64,000 nucleotides of DNA, from the NCBI GenBank assembly GCA_014653375.1, contig JACWEP010000003.1, forward strand, positions 1 through 64,000. The letters are read 5' to 3'. The position numbers and the translations under genes are program-made. The stretch comes from Pelagibacterales bacterium SAG-MED48. GTDB lineage: Bacteria; Pseudomonadota; Alphaproteobacteria; Pelagibacterales; Pelagibacteraceae. Below, one piece after another: positions 43,789 through 52,617 of the stretch. Numbering within the stretch: the first letter of the stretch is position 1; every line of letters starts with the position of its first letter. The notes under the pieces were generated by a model, which searched no databases, was not told the DNA's origin, and worked only from the letters and a program-made list of their open reading frames with translations.

Positions 43789-44254
43789 ATAAACTCATTC
43801 TTTTGGCATAAAAAATTCTAATTATCCAATAAATGAATAGACCAATTGGACCTATCAAATAAGTTATAATTAAAGGTACGGCTAGTAGAATTTTATTAAT
43901 ATAAAATTTCTCAGCGTCTTTGACAATCCATCCACCTAAAAACAAATTTATAGCAACAAAATGAGACCAGAAAATCATTATGTATAAATCGTCTTCAAAT
44001 AATCTAGAAAGCTGATTTAGTCCAAGATAAAGAGTAAAATTGCTATAAAAATCATAACCAATTAAATAGGATTTATATAAGATGAAGATGTACGCACCAC
44101 TTAATATAAAAATTGGAAATATTGAAGTTACAAAAAATCTACAAATATGAGATTGTGGAAAAAAAATTAGTATAAACCAAAAAGGTAATACACCTAAATT
44201 AATCCACATATAAAGTGTCTCAATAACAAAATAACTATAAATTTGTTCGATCAT
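43781..44254 (-). CDS. ABA4-like (DUF4281) membrane protein
   Basis: A 157-residue, four-helix protein with SHFVAINLFLGGWIVKDAEK and YLIGPIGLFIYWIIR, matching the ABA4-like family of plants, cyanobacteria and alphaproteobacteria. Function in bacteria is unknown. It overlaps the DsbA-like gene by eight bases on the same strand. Confidence 0.8.
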   Translation of the reverse strand: MIEQIYSYFVIETLYMWINLGVLPFWFILIFFPQSHICRFFVTSIFPIFILSGAYIFILYKSYLIGYDFYSNFTLYLGLNQLSRLFEDDLYIMIFWSHFVAINLFLGGWIVKDAEKFYINKILLAVPLIITYLIGPIGLFIYWIIRIFYAKRMSLYE

Positions 44255-44280
44255 TAAAATATATTATATAAAATCTACTC

Positions 44281-44844
44281 ATGATTCCTATAAGAAATAG
44301 AAAAAAAACACTGAATGTAACTGTTGAGGAGATGAGAAATTTTGCTTTTGCTTATATTGAAAAATATGCCCCCTCTAAACAACAGTTAAAGACCTATTTA
44401 TTAAAGAAATACATGAAACTTTCTTCATCCGATATCAAAAAAAAAGATGTAAATAAACTTATTGATATTGTTCTTTCTGATTTAGAAAAAAGTAAATTTA
44501 TTAATGATCAATTTTATTCTGAAAGTAAAGCTAAGAGCATGATCCAAAGAGGAAACTCAATTAATAAAATTAGAAACTATTTAATTGGCAAAGGTATAAA
44601 TGATGAGTTTATCAAAGACACAGTTGATAGAATTAAAGAAGATAATTCTGATCAAGATTTTTTTTCAGCTATAAAAATTTGTAAAAAAAAAAGAATTGGT
44701 CCTGCAAGAGTAGAGGATAATAGAATTTTGTTTTATAAAAAAGACATCTCTTTACTTGCGCGTAACGGATTTGATTTTGAAACATCAAGAAAAGTTATGG
44801 ATATTGATAAAGATGAGTATCTAAAAATAATTAATTTACTTTAA
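44281..44844 (+). CDS. recX: RecX family regulatory protein
   Basis: A 187-residue, lysine-rich helical protein with RecX repeats: EEMRNFAFAYIEKYAPSKQQL, INDQFYSESKAKSMIQRGNS and NKIRNYLIGKGINDEFI. RecX inhibits RecA filaments. recA is not in the window. It ends convergently with a small membrane protein gene, overlapping it by four bases. Confidence 0.8.
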   Translation: MIPIRNRKKTLNVTVEEMRNFAFAYIEKYAPSKQQLKTYLLKKYMKLSSSDIKKKDVNKLIDIVLSDLEKSKFINDQFYSESKAKSMIQRGNSINKIRNYLIGKGINDEFIKDTVDRIKEDNSDQDFFSAIKICKKKRIGPARVEDNRILFYKKDISLLARNGFDFETSRKVMDIDKDEYLKIINLL

Positions 44845-44987
44845 TTTTTTTCTTTTTCTTCCTCTTCTTCTTTAACAAGATGGTTAATCTTATTTCTTAT
44901 ATAATTTTTAACAAATACAAAAACTAATAATCCAAAAATTGAAACTGAAACGATTATTATAAGTATAATTCTAAGTTGTTCATCCAT
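44841..44987 (-). CDS. Small single-helix membrane protein (48 aa)
   Basis: From ATG 44987 to TAA 44841-44843. One helix (RIILIIIVSVSIFGLLVFVF) is followed by a basic then acidic tail (KNYIRNKINHLVKEEEEE). The start overlaps the cysQ-like stop by one base (TAATG), which supports translational coupling. No family recognised. Confidence 0.6.
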   Translation of the reverse strand: MDEQLRIILIIIVSVSIFGLLVFVFVKNYIRNKINHLVKEEEEEKEKN

Positions 44988-45751
44988 TATAAAATATTTT
45001 TACTTTTGAGAATAAGGCTTGGATTTTTAAGATCTTCTTTTCCATATAATATTTCGTTACCATTAAAATCAGTAATAGTACCACCTGACGAGACTAGTAT
45101 TGCATGACCTGCTGCTATATCCCATTCATACGCCCTAGGTTCTGCAACATAACCATCGTATTCACCTGCAGCAACCACACAAAATTTTAATGAGCTTTTC
45201 ATTTTTACATTTTCAGTAACACCGATGTCCTGATAGATTTTTTGAATTTCTGGCTTTAGTTTATTTGAATAAGAAATAAATTTAATTGGTCTATTTTTTT
45301 CAATACTTTTAGTACTTAGATTTATTGTTTTTTCATCACTTAACTCATAAGCATTTCCGTCTCCATATGAATAAAACATTCTTTTTTTAGCTGGAGCGTA
45401 AATTAAACCTGCAACAGGTTTATTATTAATAATTAAACCTGCATTAATTGTAAATTCTTCCAAGTCATTTATATAATCATACGTGCCATCAATAGGGTCC
45501 ACTAACCAAAAGTCTTTTAATAGTGTATTTCCTCTATTGTCGGATGTCTCTTCTGATATGATTGGTATATCTGGTGTAATTTCTGAAATTTTTTTTGTAA
45601 TAAATTTGTTTACTTCAATGTCACCATTACTAACAGGTGTATTATCTGATTTGATTTCTTTTGTAAGACCTTTCTCTCTAAGAGAAAGTGATAACTCACC
45701 CGCTTTTAAAAATGTATCTATTAAATCTTCAACAATCTTTTTTACTTCCAT
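44987..45751 (-). CDS. cysQ: 3'(2'),5'-bisphosphate nucleotidase / inositol monophosphatase family
   Basis: A 254-residue enzyme with the metal motifs PIISEETSDNRGN (Glu) and FWLVDPIDGTYDYI (DPIDGT), plus the C-terminal YEWDIAAGHAILVSSGG. This is the CysQ arrangement. CysQ removes PAP formed in sulfate assimilation. SAR11 is generally considered to lack assimilatory sulfate reduction, so the substrate may be another source of PAP or a different phosphate ester. Confidence 0.88.
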   Translation of the reverse strand: MEVKKIVEDLIDTFLKAGELSLSLREKGLTKEIKSDNTPVSNGDIEVNKFITKKISEITPDIPIISEETSDNRGNTLLKDFWLVDPIDGTYDYINDLEEFTINAGLIINNKPVAGLIYAPAKKRMFYSYGDGNAYELSDEKTINLSTKSIEKNRPIKFISYSNKLKPEIQKIYQDIGVTENVKMKSSLKFCVVAAGEYDGYVAEPRAYEWDIAAGHAILVSSGGTITDFNGNEILYGKEDLKNPSLILKSKNIL

Positions 45752-45757
45752 TTTTAA

Positions 45758-45925
45758 TTAACCAATCTTTTTTAATTCAATATTATTTGCATTAATTACT
45801 TTTTTTCCAACATTTTCAAAATTAACAGTTACTTTTTCTTTAATGATTGATTGAATTTGACCAATACCCCAATCTTTATTGTTTGGATTTGTGACTTTGT
45901 CGCCTGGTTCATAATCTAAAATCAT
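45758..45925 (-). CDS. DUF3553 domain protein
   Basis: A 55-residue protein, [20 protein letters not shown] followed by [20 protein letters not shown] and [15 protein letters not shown]. This is the compact beta-barrel DUF3553, often found in alphaproteobacteria and as an appendage of UvrD/CarD-like proteins. It stops seven bases before the cysQ-like start, in the same direction. Confidence 0.85.
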   Translation of the reverse strand: MILDYEPGDKVTNPNNKDWGIGQIQSIIKEKVTVNFENVGKKVINANNIELKKIG

Positions 45926-45966
45926 TTAATTTAACTTATATTGGAAATAAGTATAAATACCACCAT

Positions 45967-47085
45967 ATGAATAAAGAATTAAACTCTATTGGAATTAATA
46001 AAAAACCCGAAGATACGACAGTTGTTGTTGCTATGTCGGGAGGAGTAGATTCATCCACTGTAGCCGGTATTATGAAAAATGAAGGCTATAAAGTTATAGG
46101 AATTACCCTAAAGCTTTATGATGATGGTAAAGAAGTTGCAAAATCTAAACAATGTTGTTCGGGTCAGGATATAATGGATGCAAAACGTGTTGCTCATAAA
46201 TTAGGTATTGAACATAAAATTTTATATTATCAAGATAAGTTTAAACAAGGTGTTATAGATAACTTTGTTGAAAGTTATTTAAAGGGAGAAACACCAATAC
46301 CGTGTGTTCAATGTAATCAAACTGTAAAGTTTAAAGATTTATTTGAGGTTTCAAAAGAACTTAATGCTGATGCATTAGTTACAGGTCATTATGTAAAAAA
46401 TATTACAGCAAATAATACCAACAATATGTATAGAGCTATTGATGAAAATAGGGACCAAAGTTATTTCTTATTTAACACAACACGTGAACAATTAGATTAT
46501 TTAAGATTTCCCTTAGGTGGAATGTTGAAGGATAAAACAAGAGAGATTGCTAAAAATCTTGATCTAAATGTAGCTGACAAACCAGATAGCCAAGATATTT
46601 GTTTTGTTCCAAATGGGGACTATGCATCTGTAATTCAAAAATTTAGACCTGACTCTTTTAAAAAAGGTAATATTAAAAATTTAGATGGAGATGTAATTGG
46701 TGTTCATGACGGTATTATAAACTTTACTATCGGACAAAGAAAAGGAATAGGTGTCTCTAATGATAATCCTTTATATGTTTTGAAGATTAATTCTGAACAA
46801 AATGAAATAATAGTAGGACCAAAAGAAAAACTAGGAAAAAAAGAAATTTCTTTAAAAGATTTAAATTTGTTAACCAATAAAAAAGACTTAGATCAGAATA
46901 TTTTTGTAAAAGTTAGATCTACAGGTAATCTTCTTGAGGCAAAAGTAGATTTGAAAGACCATAATACTGCCCAGGTCAGTTTGGTGAATCCTGAAGATGG
47001 AATTTCTCCTGGACAGGCATGCGTATTTTATAGCAAAGACCAATATGGCCATAAAGTTCTTGGAGGTGGTTGGATTAAAGAATAG
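45967..47085 (+). CDS. mnmA: tRNA 2-thiouridine(34) synthase
   Basis: A 372-residue tRNA-thiolating enzyme with the PP-loop [14 protein letters not shown], the catalytic cysteine in [16 protein letters not shown] and the second in [14 protein letters not shown]. It thiolates U34 of tRNAs for Lys, Glu and Gln. It is divergent from the DUF3553 gene. Confidence 0.96.
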   Translation: MNKELNSIGINKKPEDTTVVVAMSGGVDSSTVAGIMKNEGYKVIGITLKLYDDGKEVAKSKQCCSGQDIMDAKRVAHKLGIEHKILYYQDKFKQGVIDNFVESYLKGETPIPCVQCNQTVKFKDLFEVSKELNADALVTGHYVKNITANNTNNMYRAIDENRDQSYFLFNTTREQLDYLRFPLGGMLKDKTREIAKNLDLNVADKPDSQDICFVPNGDYASVIQKFRPDSFKKGNIKNLDGDVIGVHDGIINFTIGQRKGIGVSNDNPLYVLKINSEQNEIIVGPKEKLGKKEISLKDLNLLTNKKDLDQNIFVKVRSTGNLLEAKVDLKDHNTAQVSLVNPEDGISPGQACVFYSKDQYGHKVLGGGWIKE

Positions 47086-47093
47086 AGGAGAAA

Positions 47094-47177
47094 TTACTTT
47101 TTCTTATTTTTTCTTTTCGCTCTTCTTTTTTTAGAGCCTTGTTTTCTTCGGCCTCTATGTTTCTTTGGGTAACTCAT
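47094..47177 (-). CDS. Tiny highly basic protein (27 aa)
   Basis: From ATG 47177: MSYPKKHRGRRKQGSKKRR then AKRKNKKK and TAA. More than half of the residues are Lys or Arg. An AGGAC ribosome-binding site precedes the start on the minus strand. It resembles ribosome-associated or nucleic-acid-binding micro-proteins in composition, but I recognise no family. Confidence 0.5.
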   Translation of the reverse strand: MSYPKKHRGRRKQGSKKRRAKRKNKKK

Positions 47178-47252
47178 TAAGTCCTATTTATTAATTTTAT
47201 TGACGTTTTTTACGGGATATAGCATTGTCTTATAAACATATCAAATTTTATT

Positions 47253-48428
47253 ATGAGTAATTCTTTTAAGACATTTTTAAAACATACAGCAAAAGACTTT
47301 CATAACCAGGCTGTTAATCCACCTATAGTAAGAGCTTCGACAATAATCTTTAAATCAATGGGCGATATCAGAAAAATGCAAAATAAAGCCAAATCTGATC
47401 CAACAGGTGGGCATTTTGATTATGGCAGACAGGGCACATCAACAACTCATGTCTTGCAAAAAATTTTATCTAAATTAGAGGAAAGCTATCATACTTTTTT
47501 AACACCAACTGGGTTTGGGGCAGTTTTTTTAGCTATTTTTAGTATCACAAGACCAGGGGATGAAATTATTGTGGCTGACCCTGTTTACAGCCCAACAAGA
47601 ATTTTATCACAAGATTTTTTAAAAGAATTTAATATTAAAACCACTTTTTATAATCCACATGATCTTAAAACTTTAGAAAATAGTATTACCAAAAAAACAA
47701 AATTAATTTTTGTTGAAAATCCTGGAAGCAATACATTTGAATTTCATGACATAGGCAAAGTTGTTTCAATTGCAAAAAAACATAAGATTTTAACTGCAAT
47801 CGACAATACATGGGCAACTCCTTATTTCTTAAAACCAATTAAATTAGGTTTTGATATGGCCATAGTTTCAGCGACAAAATATTATTCTGGTCATTCTGAT
47901 GTTATGGGTGGATCGTTAGCTGTTAATAAAAAAGTATTTAAACAAGTTTTAAAAACTGAAAAAATAACTGGATTACGTTTAGGACCAGATGATGCATATT
48001 TAATCACTAGAGGGTTAAGAACTTTAGATGTTAGACTGGATAGACACAGAGAAAATGCAAAGAAAGTTTCAAACTTTTTATCAAAATTTAAGAATATTAA
48101 ACTGTTATATCCTTATAAAAAAGATTCTTTAAATTTTAGAATGTGGAAAAAATATTATTCTGGTGCATCTGGATTGATGGGGTTAAGAATTAAAGCAAAA
48201 AGTGAAAAATCAGTTACAAAATTTGTAAATAATTTAAAATTATTTGGTCATGGGTATAGTTGGGGTGGATTTGAAAGTTTAGCATTGCATCAAAATCTAA
48301 GAGAACAAGGTGATAGAAAGTATCTTAAATTGAAAAAAAACGAGCATCTTGTTAGATTGCATATAGGGCTTGAAGATCCTAGCGACCTTATCGCTGATAT
48401 CAAACAATCTTTAAAACATTTAAAGTAG
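47253..48428 (+). CDS. Cystathionine beta-lyase-like PLP enzyme (Cys/Met metabolism family)
   Basis: A 391-residue gamma-family PLP enzyme: FDYGRQGTSTTHVLQ, the phosphate-binding LTPTGFGAVFLA, AIDNTWATPYFLKP with the cofactor Asp, and the Schiff-base lysine in SATKYYSGHSD. It most resembles MetC-type cystathionine beta-lyase; beta-lyase versus gamma-synthase activity cannot be told apart from the sequence alone. Confidence 0.85.
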   Translation: MSNSFKTFLKHTAKDFHNQAVNPPIVRASTIIFKSMGDIRKMQNKAKSDPTGGHFDYGRQGTSTTHVLQKILSKLEESYHTFLTPTGFGAVFLAIFSITRPGDEIIVADPVYSPTRILSQDFLKEFNIKTTFYNPHDLKTLENSITKKTKLIFVENPGSNTFEFHDIGKVVSIAKKHKILTAIDNTWATPYFLKPIKLGFDMAIVSATKYYSGHSDVMGGSLAVNKKVFKQVLKTEKITGLRLGPDDAYLITRGLRTLDVRLDRHRENAKKVSNFLSKFKNIKLLYPYKKDSLNFRMWKKYYSGASGLMGLRIKAKSEKSVTKFVNNLKLFGHGYSWGGFESLALHQNLREQGDRKYLKLKKNEHLVRLHIGLEDPSDLIADIKQSLKHLK

Positions 48429-48435
48429 ACATTAA

Positions 48436-49656
48436 ATGTCTGCTGAAAAATTAATCAAAAATAAAACAGTTTTAATCACTTTAATATCAGCTTGTGCGAT
48501 TGTAATTGTGTCTCTTGGAATTAGACAAACCTTCGGAATGTTTTATTTTGATTTCTCAACTGATTTAGGAATTACACTTTCACAATTTGGTTTTGCCCTA
48601 GGTCTTCAGATGTTTTTATGGGGAGCTTTTGCACCTTGGTTTGGTGTTATTACAGATAAATATGGTGGTCACATTGCTGTGTTTATTGGTTTTATATTTT
48701 ATTTAGCAGGTATTTTAATGCTAGTTTCAGAATACAATACTGGACTTTATTTTGTAACAGGAATTGGTGTATTAGTAGGAGTAGCACTTGGTGGAACTGC
48801 AATCAGTATCCCTGTTTCTGTTGTTGCTAAACATTTTCATGACTCAAACAGAACTTTAGCCATAGGCATTGTTACAGCAGCTGGTTCTTTCGGTTATTTT
48901 GTTTCACCAGTTTTTACAAGATATTCATTAGTAGAATTTGGATGGGAGAGTACACTATTAATTTTTGCAGCATTTATTGCAGCAGGGTTATTTTTAGCTT
49001 TTTGTTTAACCACTCCAAAAAAAGTTGTTGGCGGTAAAACTGATGATAATCAAACAGCAATGGAAGCGCTGAAAGAAGCTATTAATAATAAAAGTTATAT
49101 TTATTTGACTTCAGGTTTTTTTGTATGTGGATGGCATATTGCTTTAGTTGCAACACATATTCCAGTTTATATTAACGACAGAGGTTTACCAGAATGGTGT
49201 ACGGTTACAATTTTATCAATGATAGGATTATTTAACATTGCAGGAACATTATCGTCAGGATATTTGGCTCAAAAATTTAGTAAAAAAATGATTTTAAGTA
49301 CTATTTATTTGGCTAGAGGATTAGTTATCGCAATATTTATTTTTCTTCCACCAAGTCCAATTATTGCAGTGTTGTTTGGTATTACTTTTGGTTTTTTATG
49401 GTTATCTACAGTTCCTCCAACAATGGGGATTGTTGGATTTGTGTTTGGAACTAAATATATTGGATTATTATATGGAATAGTTTTTTTAAGTCATCAAGTA
49501 GGATCTTTTCTAGGAGCTTATTTGGGTGGAGTATTTCATGATTTATATGGCTCATATGATTATGCCTGGTATATATCGATTGCTCTATCAATTTTTGCTG
49601 GCTTGATACATTTACCAATAGTAGAAAAACAGGTTGCAAGACTTCAAACAGCTTAG
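48436..49656 (+). CDS. MFS transporter
   Basis: A 406-residue, twelve-helix carrier. It has FGVITDKYGGHIAVFIG, the MFS motif between helices 2 and 3, and the second-half equivalent GYLAQKFSKKMILS. The pattern GIRQTFGMFYFDFSTDLGIT resembles oxalate/formate-antiporter-like monocarboxylate carriers. Substrate unknown. It overlaps the pabB-like start by 23 bases. Confidence 0.88.
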   Translation: MSAEKLIKNKTVLITLISACAIVIVSLGIRQTFGMFYFDFSTDLGITLSQFGFALGLQMFLWGAFAPWFGVITDKYGGHIAVFIGFIFYLAGILMLVSEYNTGLYFVTGIGVLVGVALGGTAISIPVSVVAKHFHDSNRTLAIGIVTAAGSFGYFVSPVFTRYSLVEFGWESTLLIFAAFIAAGLFLAFCLTTPKKVVGGKTDDNQTAMEALKEAINNKSYIYLTSGFFVCGWHIALVATHIPVYINDRGLPEWCTVTILSMIGLFNIAGTLSSGYLAQKFSKKMILSTIYLARGLVIAIFIFLPPSPIIAVLFGITFGFLWLSTVPPTMGIVGFVFGTKYIGLLYGIVFLSHQVGSFLGAYLGGVFHDLYGSYDYAWYISIALSIFAGLIHLPIVEKQVARLQTA

Positions 49657-50824
49657 AAAATTGATTAAAAAAGATTATTTAAATACCATTACTAGTTCAG
49701 GTCAGCCTTTTATTATTTATAAATCAATCAAAGGTTTTAATCTTTTTACAGATTTTTCAAAAAAAATAACTTTGAATAATAAAAATATTAAAGGATTTTT
49801 AGATACAAAATTTAAATTTAAAAATAATTATAAAAATACAGATCTATTTGTAGGCTTTTTTGGGTATGAACTATTGAATAATCTTATTGGGGTTAAATTA
49901 CCAAAACAAAAAAGTATAAATTTTCCTAAAGGAATTTTTTATAAGCCAGAAACTAAAGTAAGCTTAAAAGAAAAACTTGTTTATAAATCAAATAAATACA
50001 ACAAAATAGCTAAAAATTTTAAGATAAATATAAACCAGACTGCATACACAAAAATTTTTAATAAGTTTAAAAAAAGGATAAGATCAGGAGAAACTTATCA
50101 GATTAAAATATGTACAAAATATAAGAATAAATCGAAAATAGATCCTTTAGATTTTTTCTGTAGACTTACTAGGTCTAATTTAGCACCTGAAGCTTTTATG
50201 ATCAAAGATAAAAACTTCTCAATTATTAGTTGTTCCCCTGAAAATTTAATTACAAAAAATGGTTTGAATATATCAACCAAACCAATAGCTGGCACCTTGA
50301 GAAAAACATCAAAAATCAATAAAAAAAAAGCTTTAACTTTTTTTAGAACCAATATTAAAGAGACCAAAGAGCATAACATGATTGTTGATATGGAAAGAAA
50401 TGATCTTTCAAGAATATGTCAGCCAGGAACTGTAAAATTAAAAAAAGAAAAAACAGTTGAGGAATATAAAGACCTATATCATTACGTTAGCTTAATTACT
50501 GGTAAATTAAATAAAGTGGTAAAAAATATTGATATTATAAAAGCAATGATGCCTGGTGGTTCTGTTATTGGATGTCCTAAAATAAGTACTCTTAATCTCT
50601 TAAACAAACAGGAAAAAGAGAATAGAAATATTTATACAGGTAGTTTTGGTTATATAAAATTTAATGGTGATATGAAGTTCAATATTATTATTAGATCAAT
50701 TTTGAATTATAAAAATATATCTGAAATTTCAGTCGCATCAGGTGTTGTAATTGACAGTAATGCAAAACATGAATTTAATGAAAACTTTATTAAAGCTAAA
50801 GCATTAATAGATTTATTTAAATGA
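49634..50824 (+). CDS. pabB: Aminodeoxychorismate synthase component I-like chorismate-binding enzyme
   Basis: A 396-residue chorismate-binding protein: SGETYQIKICTKYKN, the substrate motif KPIAGTLRK, EHNMIVDMERNDLSRIC and MPGGSVIGCPK. The neighbours (glutaminase and class IV aminotransferase) make PabB the natural assignment. However, the motif reads PIAGT, the anthranilate-synthase form, rather than PIKGT of E. coli PabB. The N-terminal domain is shorter than usual. Confidence 0.82.
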   Translation: MQDFKQLRKLIKKDYLNTITSSGQPFIIYKSIKGFNLFTDFSKKITLNNKNIKGFLDTKFKFKNNYKNTDLFVGFFGYELLNNLIGVKLPKQKSINFPKGIFYKPETKVSLKEKLVYKSNKYNKIAKNFKININQTAYTKIFNKFKKRIRSGETYQIKICTKYKNKSKIDPLDFFCRLTRSNLAPEAFMIKDKNFSIISCSPENLITKNGLNISTKPIAGTLRKTSKINKKKALTFFRTNIKETKEHNMIVDMERNDLSRICQPGTVKLKKEKTVEEYKDLYHYVSLITGKLNKVVKNIDIIKAMMPGGSVIGCPKISTLNLLNKQEKENRNIYTGSFGYIKFNGDMKFNIIIRSILNYKNISEISVASGVVIDSNAKHEFNENFIKAKALIDLFK

Positions 50825-51378
50825 TATATGTAATAGATCATAAAGACTCATTTACGCACAATGTGGTCCATCAATTATCTTTATTTGATAAAGTAGAATG
50901 TGATGATTTTTCAAAGATTAATAAATCAAAATTAAATAAAGCATCTACTATTGTTTTTTCACCAGGCCCTGGGTCGCCAAAGGATTATCCGTTATCTTCA
51001 AAAATTTATAAACAATTTAAAGGTAAAAAAAAAATAATTGGAATTTGTCTTGGTTTTCAACAAATACTATTTAGTGAAGGAGCTAGTATAATTGAACAAA
51101 ATAAAATTTATCATGGATTTCAATCTGAAGTACTAGTTAATAAATCTAGTAAGTTGTTTATTGCTGGTGATAAATTTAAAGTGGGCAGATATCATTCTCT
51201 AAGACTTAAAGAACCTTTTAATGCAGATAATTTTGACATAACGATGAGATGTGTTATTTCAGGAGCGGCAATGTCATTTGAAAATAATGTTGATAAAATA
51301 TATGGATTTCAATTTCACCCAGAATCATTTCTTACTATAAATGGTAAAATACTTATTAAAAAAATCTTATCGGCTTAA
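50821..51378 (+). CDS. pabA: Glutamine amidotransferase, aminodeoxychorismate/anthranilate synthase component II
   Basis: A 185-residue class I glutaminase with the oxyanion strand FSPGPGSPKDYP, nucleophilic cysteine in IGICLGFQQI and the His/Glu pair in GFQFHPESFL. It supplies ammonia to the component I enzyme, with which it overlaps by four bases. Confidence 0.92.
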   Translation: MIYVIDHKDSFTHNVVHQLSLFDKVECDDFSKINKSKLNKASTIVFSPGPGSPKDYPLSSKIYKQFKGKKKIIGICLGFQQILFSEGASIIEQNKIYHGFQSEVLVNKSSKLFIAGDKFKVGRYHSLRLKEPFNADNFDITMRCVISGAAMSFENNVDKIYGFQFHPESFLTINGKILIKKILSA

Positions 51379-52111
51379 AGACCTTAAGGAAATTAAATTT
51401 AACGATTTATGGGGTGACCACGGTGTATTTACCACAATGTGGATTTATGGAGTTCCGCCAAAAATTCTCTTTTTCAAAGATCATATTAATAATTTAGTTA
51501 AATCCACTAAATCTTACTCAATTGTAAAACCAACTATTAAATCTGATATATTAAGATTAATTAAAGATAACGTAAATTTAACAAAAAAATATAATCATTT
51601 GTTAAGAATTGCCCTTAATAAAAACACTATATCAATTTCGTTACGTAAGAGAATTAAACCTAAATTAAATTTTAATTTAAAATTAGTTAATCTAAAGCGA
51701 CCAAAACCAGAATTTAAGAATTTGAAATATAAACAAATTCTAAAGCATCTATCAAAAATGGATAACTCATCATCAGATATAGGTTTGTGTTCAAATAACA
51801 AAATTTTTGAGACAGGAACATCTAACTTAATTTTTATAAAAGATGGCAGTGTATATTCACCAAAAAGTAAATTTTATAAAGGAATTACATATAAATTTTT
51901 TAAATCCAAAGTTAAAAAAGTAATTAATAAAGATATATTTGTTAAATCATTAAAAGAATTTGATGAAATTATTTTAATAGGGTCTGGTAAAGGTGTTGCT
52001 TCTGTTAAAACAGTAGATCAAATTAAATGGAAAAGAAAAAGTTTAAAATTTTACAATATTTTATTTAAGCACTACAATTTAGCTATTAATAATTGTCCGA
52101 AATATAAATAA
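51341..52111 (+). CDS. pabC: Class IV aminotransferase, aminodeoxychorismate lyase-like
   Basis: A 256-residue fold-type IV PLP protein. It has FNDLWGDHGVFTTMWIY near the start, a candidate PLP lysine in FKNLKYKQILKHL, the cofactor-binding IFETGTSNLIFIKDG and GSGKGVASVKTV. With pabB and pabA it would complete 4-aminobenzoate synthesis for folate. It overlaps pabA by 38 bases, so a start slightly downstream is possible. Confidence 0.8.
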   Translation: MVKYLLKKSYRLKDLKEIKFNDLWGDHGVFTTMWIYGVPPKILFFKDHINNLVKSTKSYSIVKPTIKSDILRLIKDNVNLTKKYNHLLRIALNKNTISISLRKRIKPKLNFNLKLVNLKRPKPEFKNLKYKQILKHLSKMDNSSSDIGLCSNNKIFETGTSNLIFIKDGSVYSPKSKFYKGITYKFFKSKVKKVINKDIFVKSLKEFDEIILIGSGKGVASVKTVDQIKWKRKSLKFYNILFKHYNLAINNCPKYK

Positions 52112-52509
52112 TGAGAGATCCTAACAACCCTTGTTTATTTTGTAATTCAAAAATTAGTGGTATTGCACATGAAAATGAACTTGCTTACGCAAGCTATGAT
52201 ACTTATCCAGTATCCCAACATCATTGCTTAATAATTCCTAAAAGACACGTTGTTGATTATTTTGAGTTATCAGATGAAGAGTTAATTGCATGTAATAATT
52301 TGATTAAGATAATTAAAGAGGATGTTTTAAGAAAAGACAACACTGTAAAAGCTTTTAATATTGGAACTAATGCTGGCAAAATAGCCGGTCAATCTATTAT
52401 GCACTGCCACATTCATGTGATTCCTCGAAGAGAAGGTGATGTTGATAATCCTCAAGGTGGAGTTAGATCTGTAATTACAAAAAATCAGCATTATAAACGT
52501 AAAATATAA
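52111..52509 (+). CDS. HIT family hydrolase
   Basis: A 132-residue histidine-triad protein with the active-site motif QSIMHCHIHVIPRREGD (H-x-H-x-H) and the N-terminal CLFCNSKISGIAHENELAYA. It probably hydrolyses dinucleoside polyphosphates or nucleotide phosphoramidates. It overlaps the stop of the aminotransferase gene by one base. Confidence 0.93.
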   Translation: MRDPNNPCLFCNSKISGIAHENELAYASYDTYPVSQHHCLIIPKRHVVDYFELSDEELIACNNLIKIIKEDVLRKDNTVKAFNIGTNAGKIAGQSIMHCHIHVIPRREGDVDNPQGGVRSVITKNQHYKRKI

Positions 52510-52534
52510 ATTATAGGTTGTTATTAAAGACACA

Positions 52535-52563
52535 TTGACCAATACTTAAGGTTGAACTATAGA
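52535..52563 (+). promoter_or_regulatory. Sigma-70-type promoter of the apr genes
   Basis: TTGACC at 52535-52540, an exact 17-base spacer and TATAGA at 52558-52563. It is placed 55 bases before the aprM start codon in the 108-base gap after the HIT gene. The two hexamers each match consensus in at least four of six positions. Confidence 0.6.
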
Positions 52564-52617
52564 ATTAACTAGATTAAAAAACTTTTTATTAATTTAAAAA
52601 TTTAATACAAGGGTAAA

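Noticed and set aside
48436-49656. Oxalate/formate antiporter as a specific name for the MFS gene
   Set aside because: The fold matches, but substrate-defining residues cannot be judged without alignment, so only MFS is claimed.
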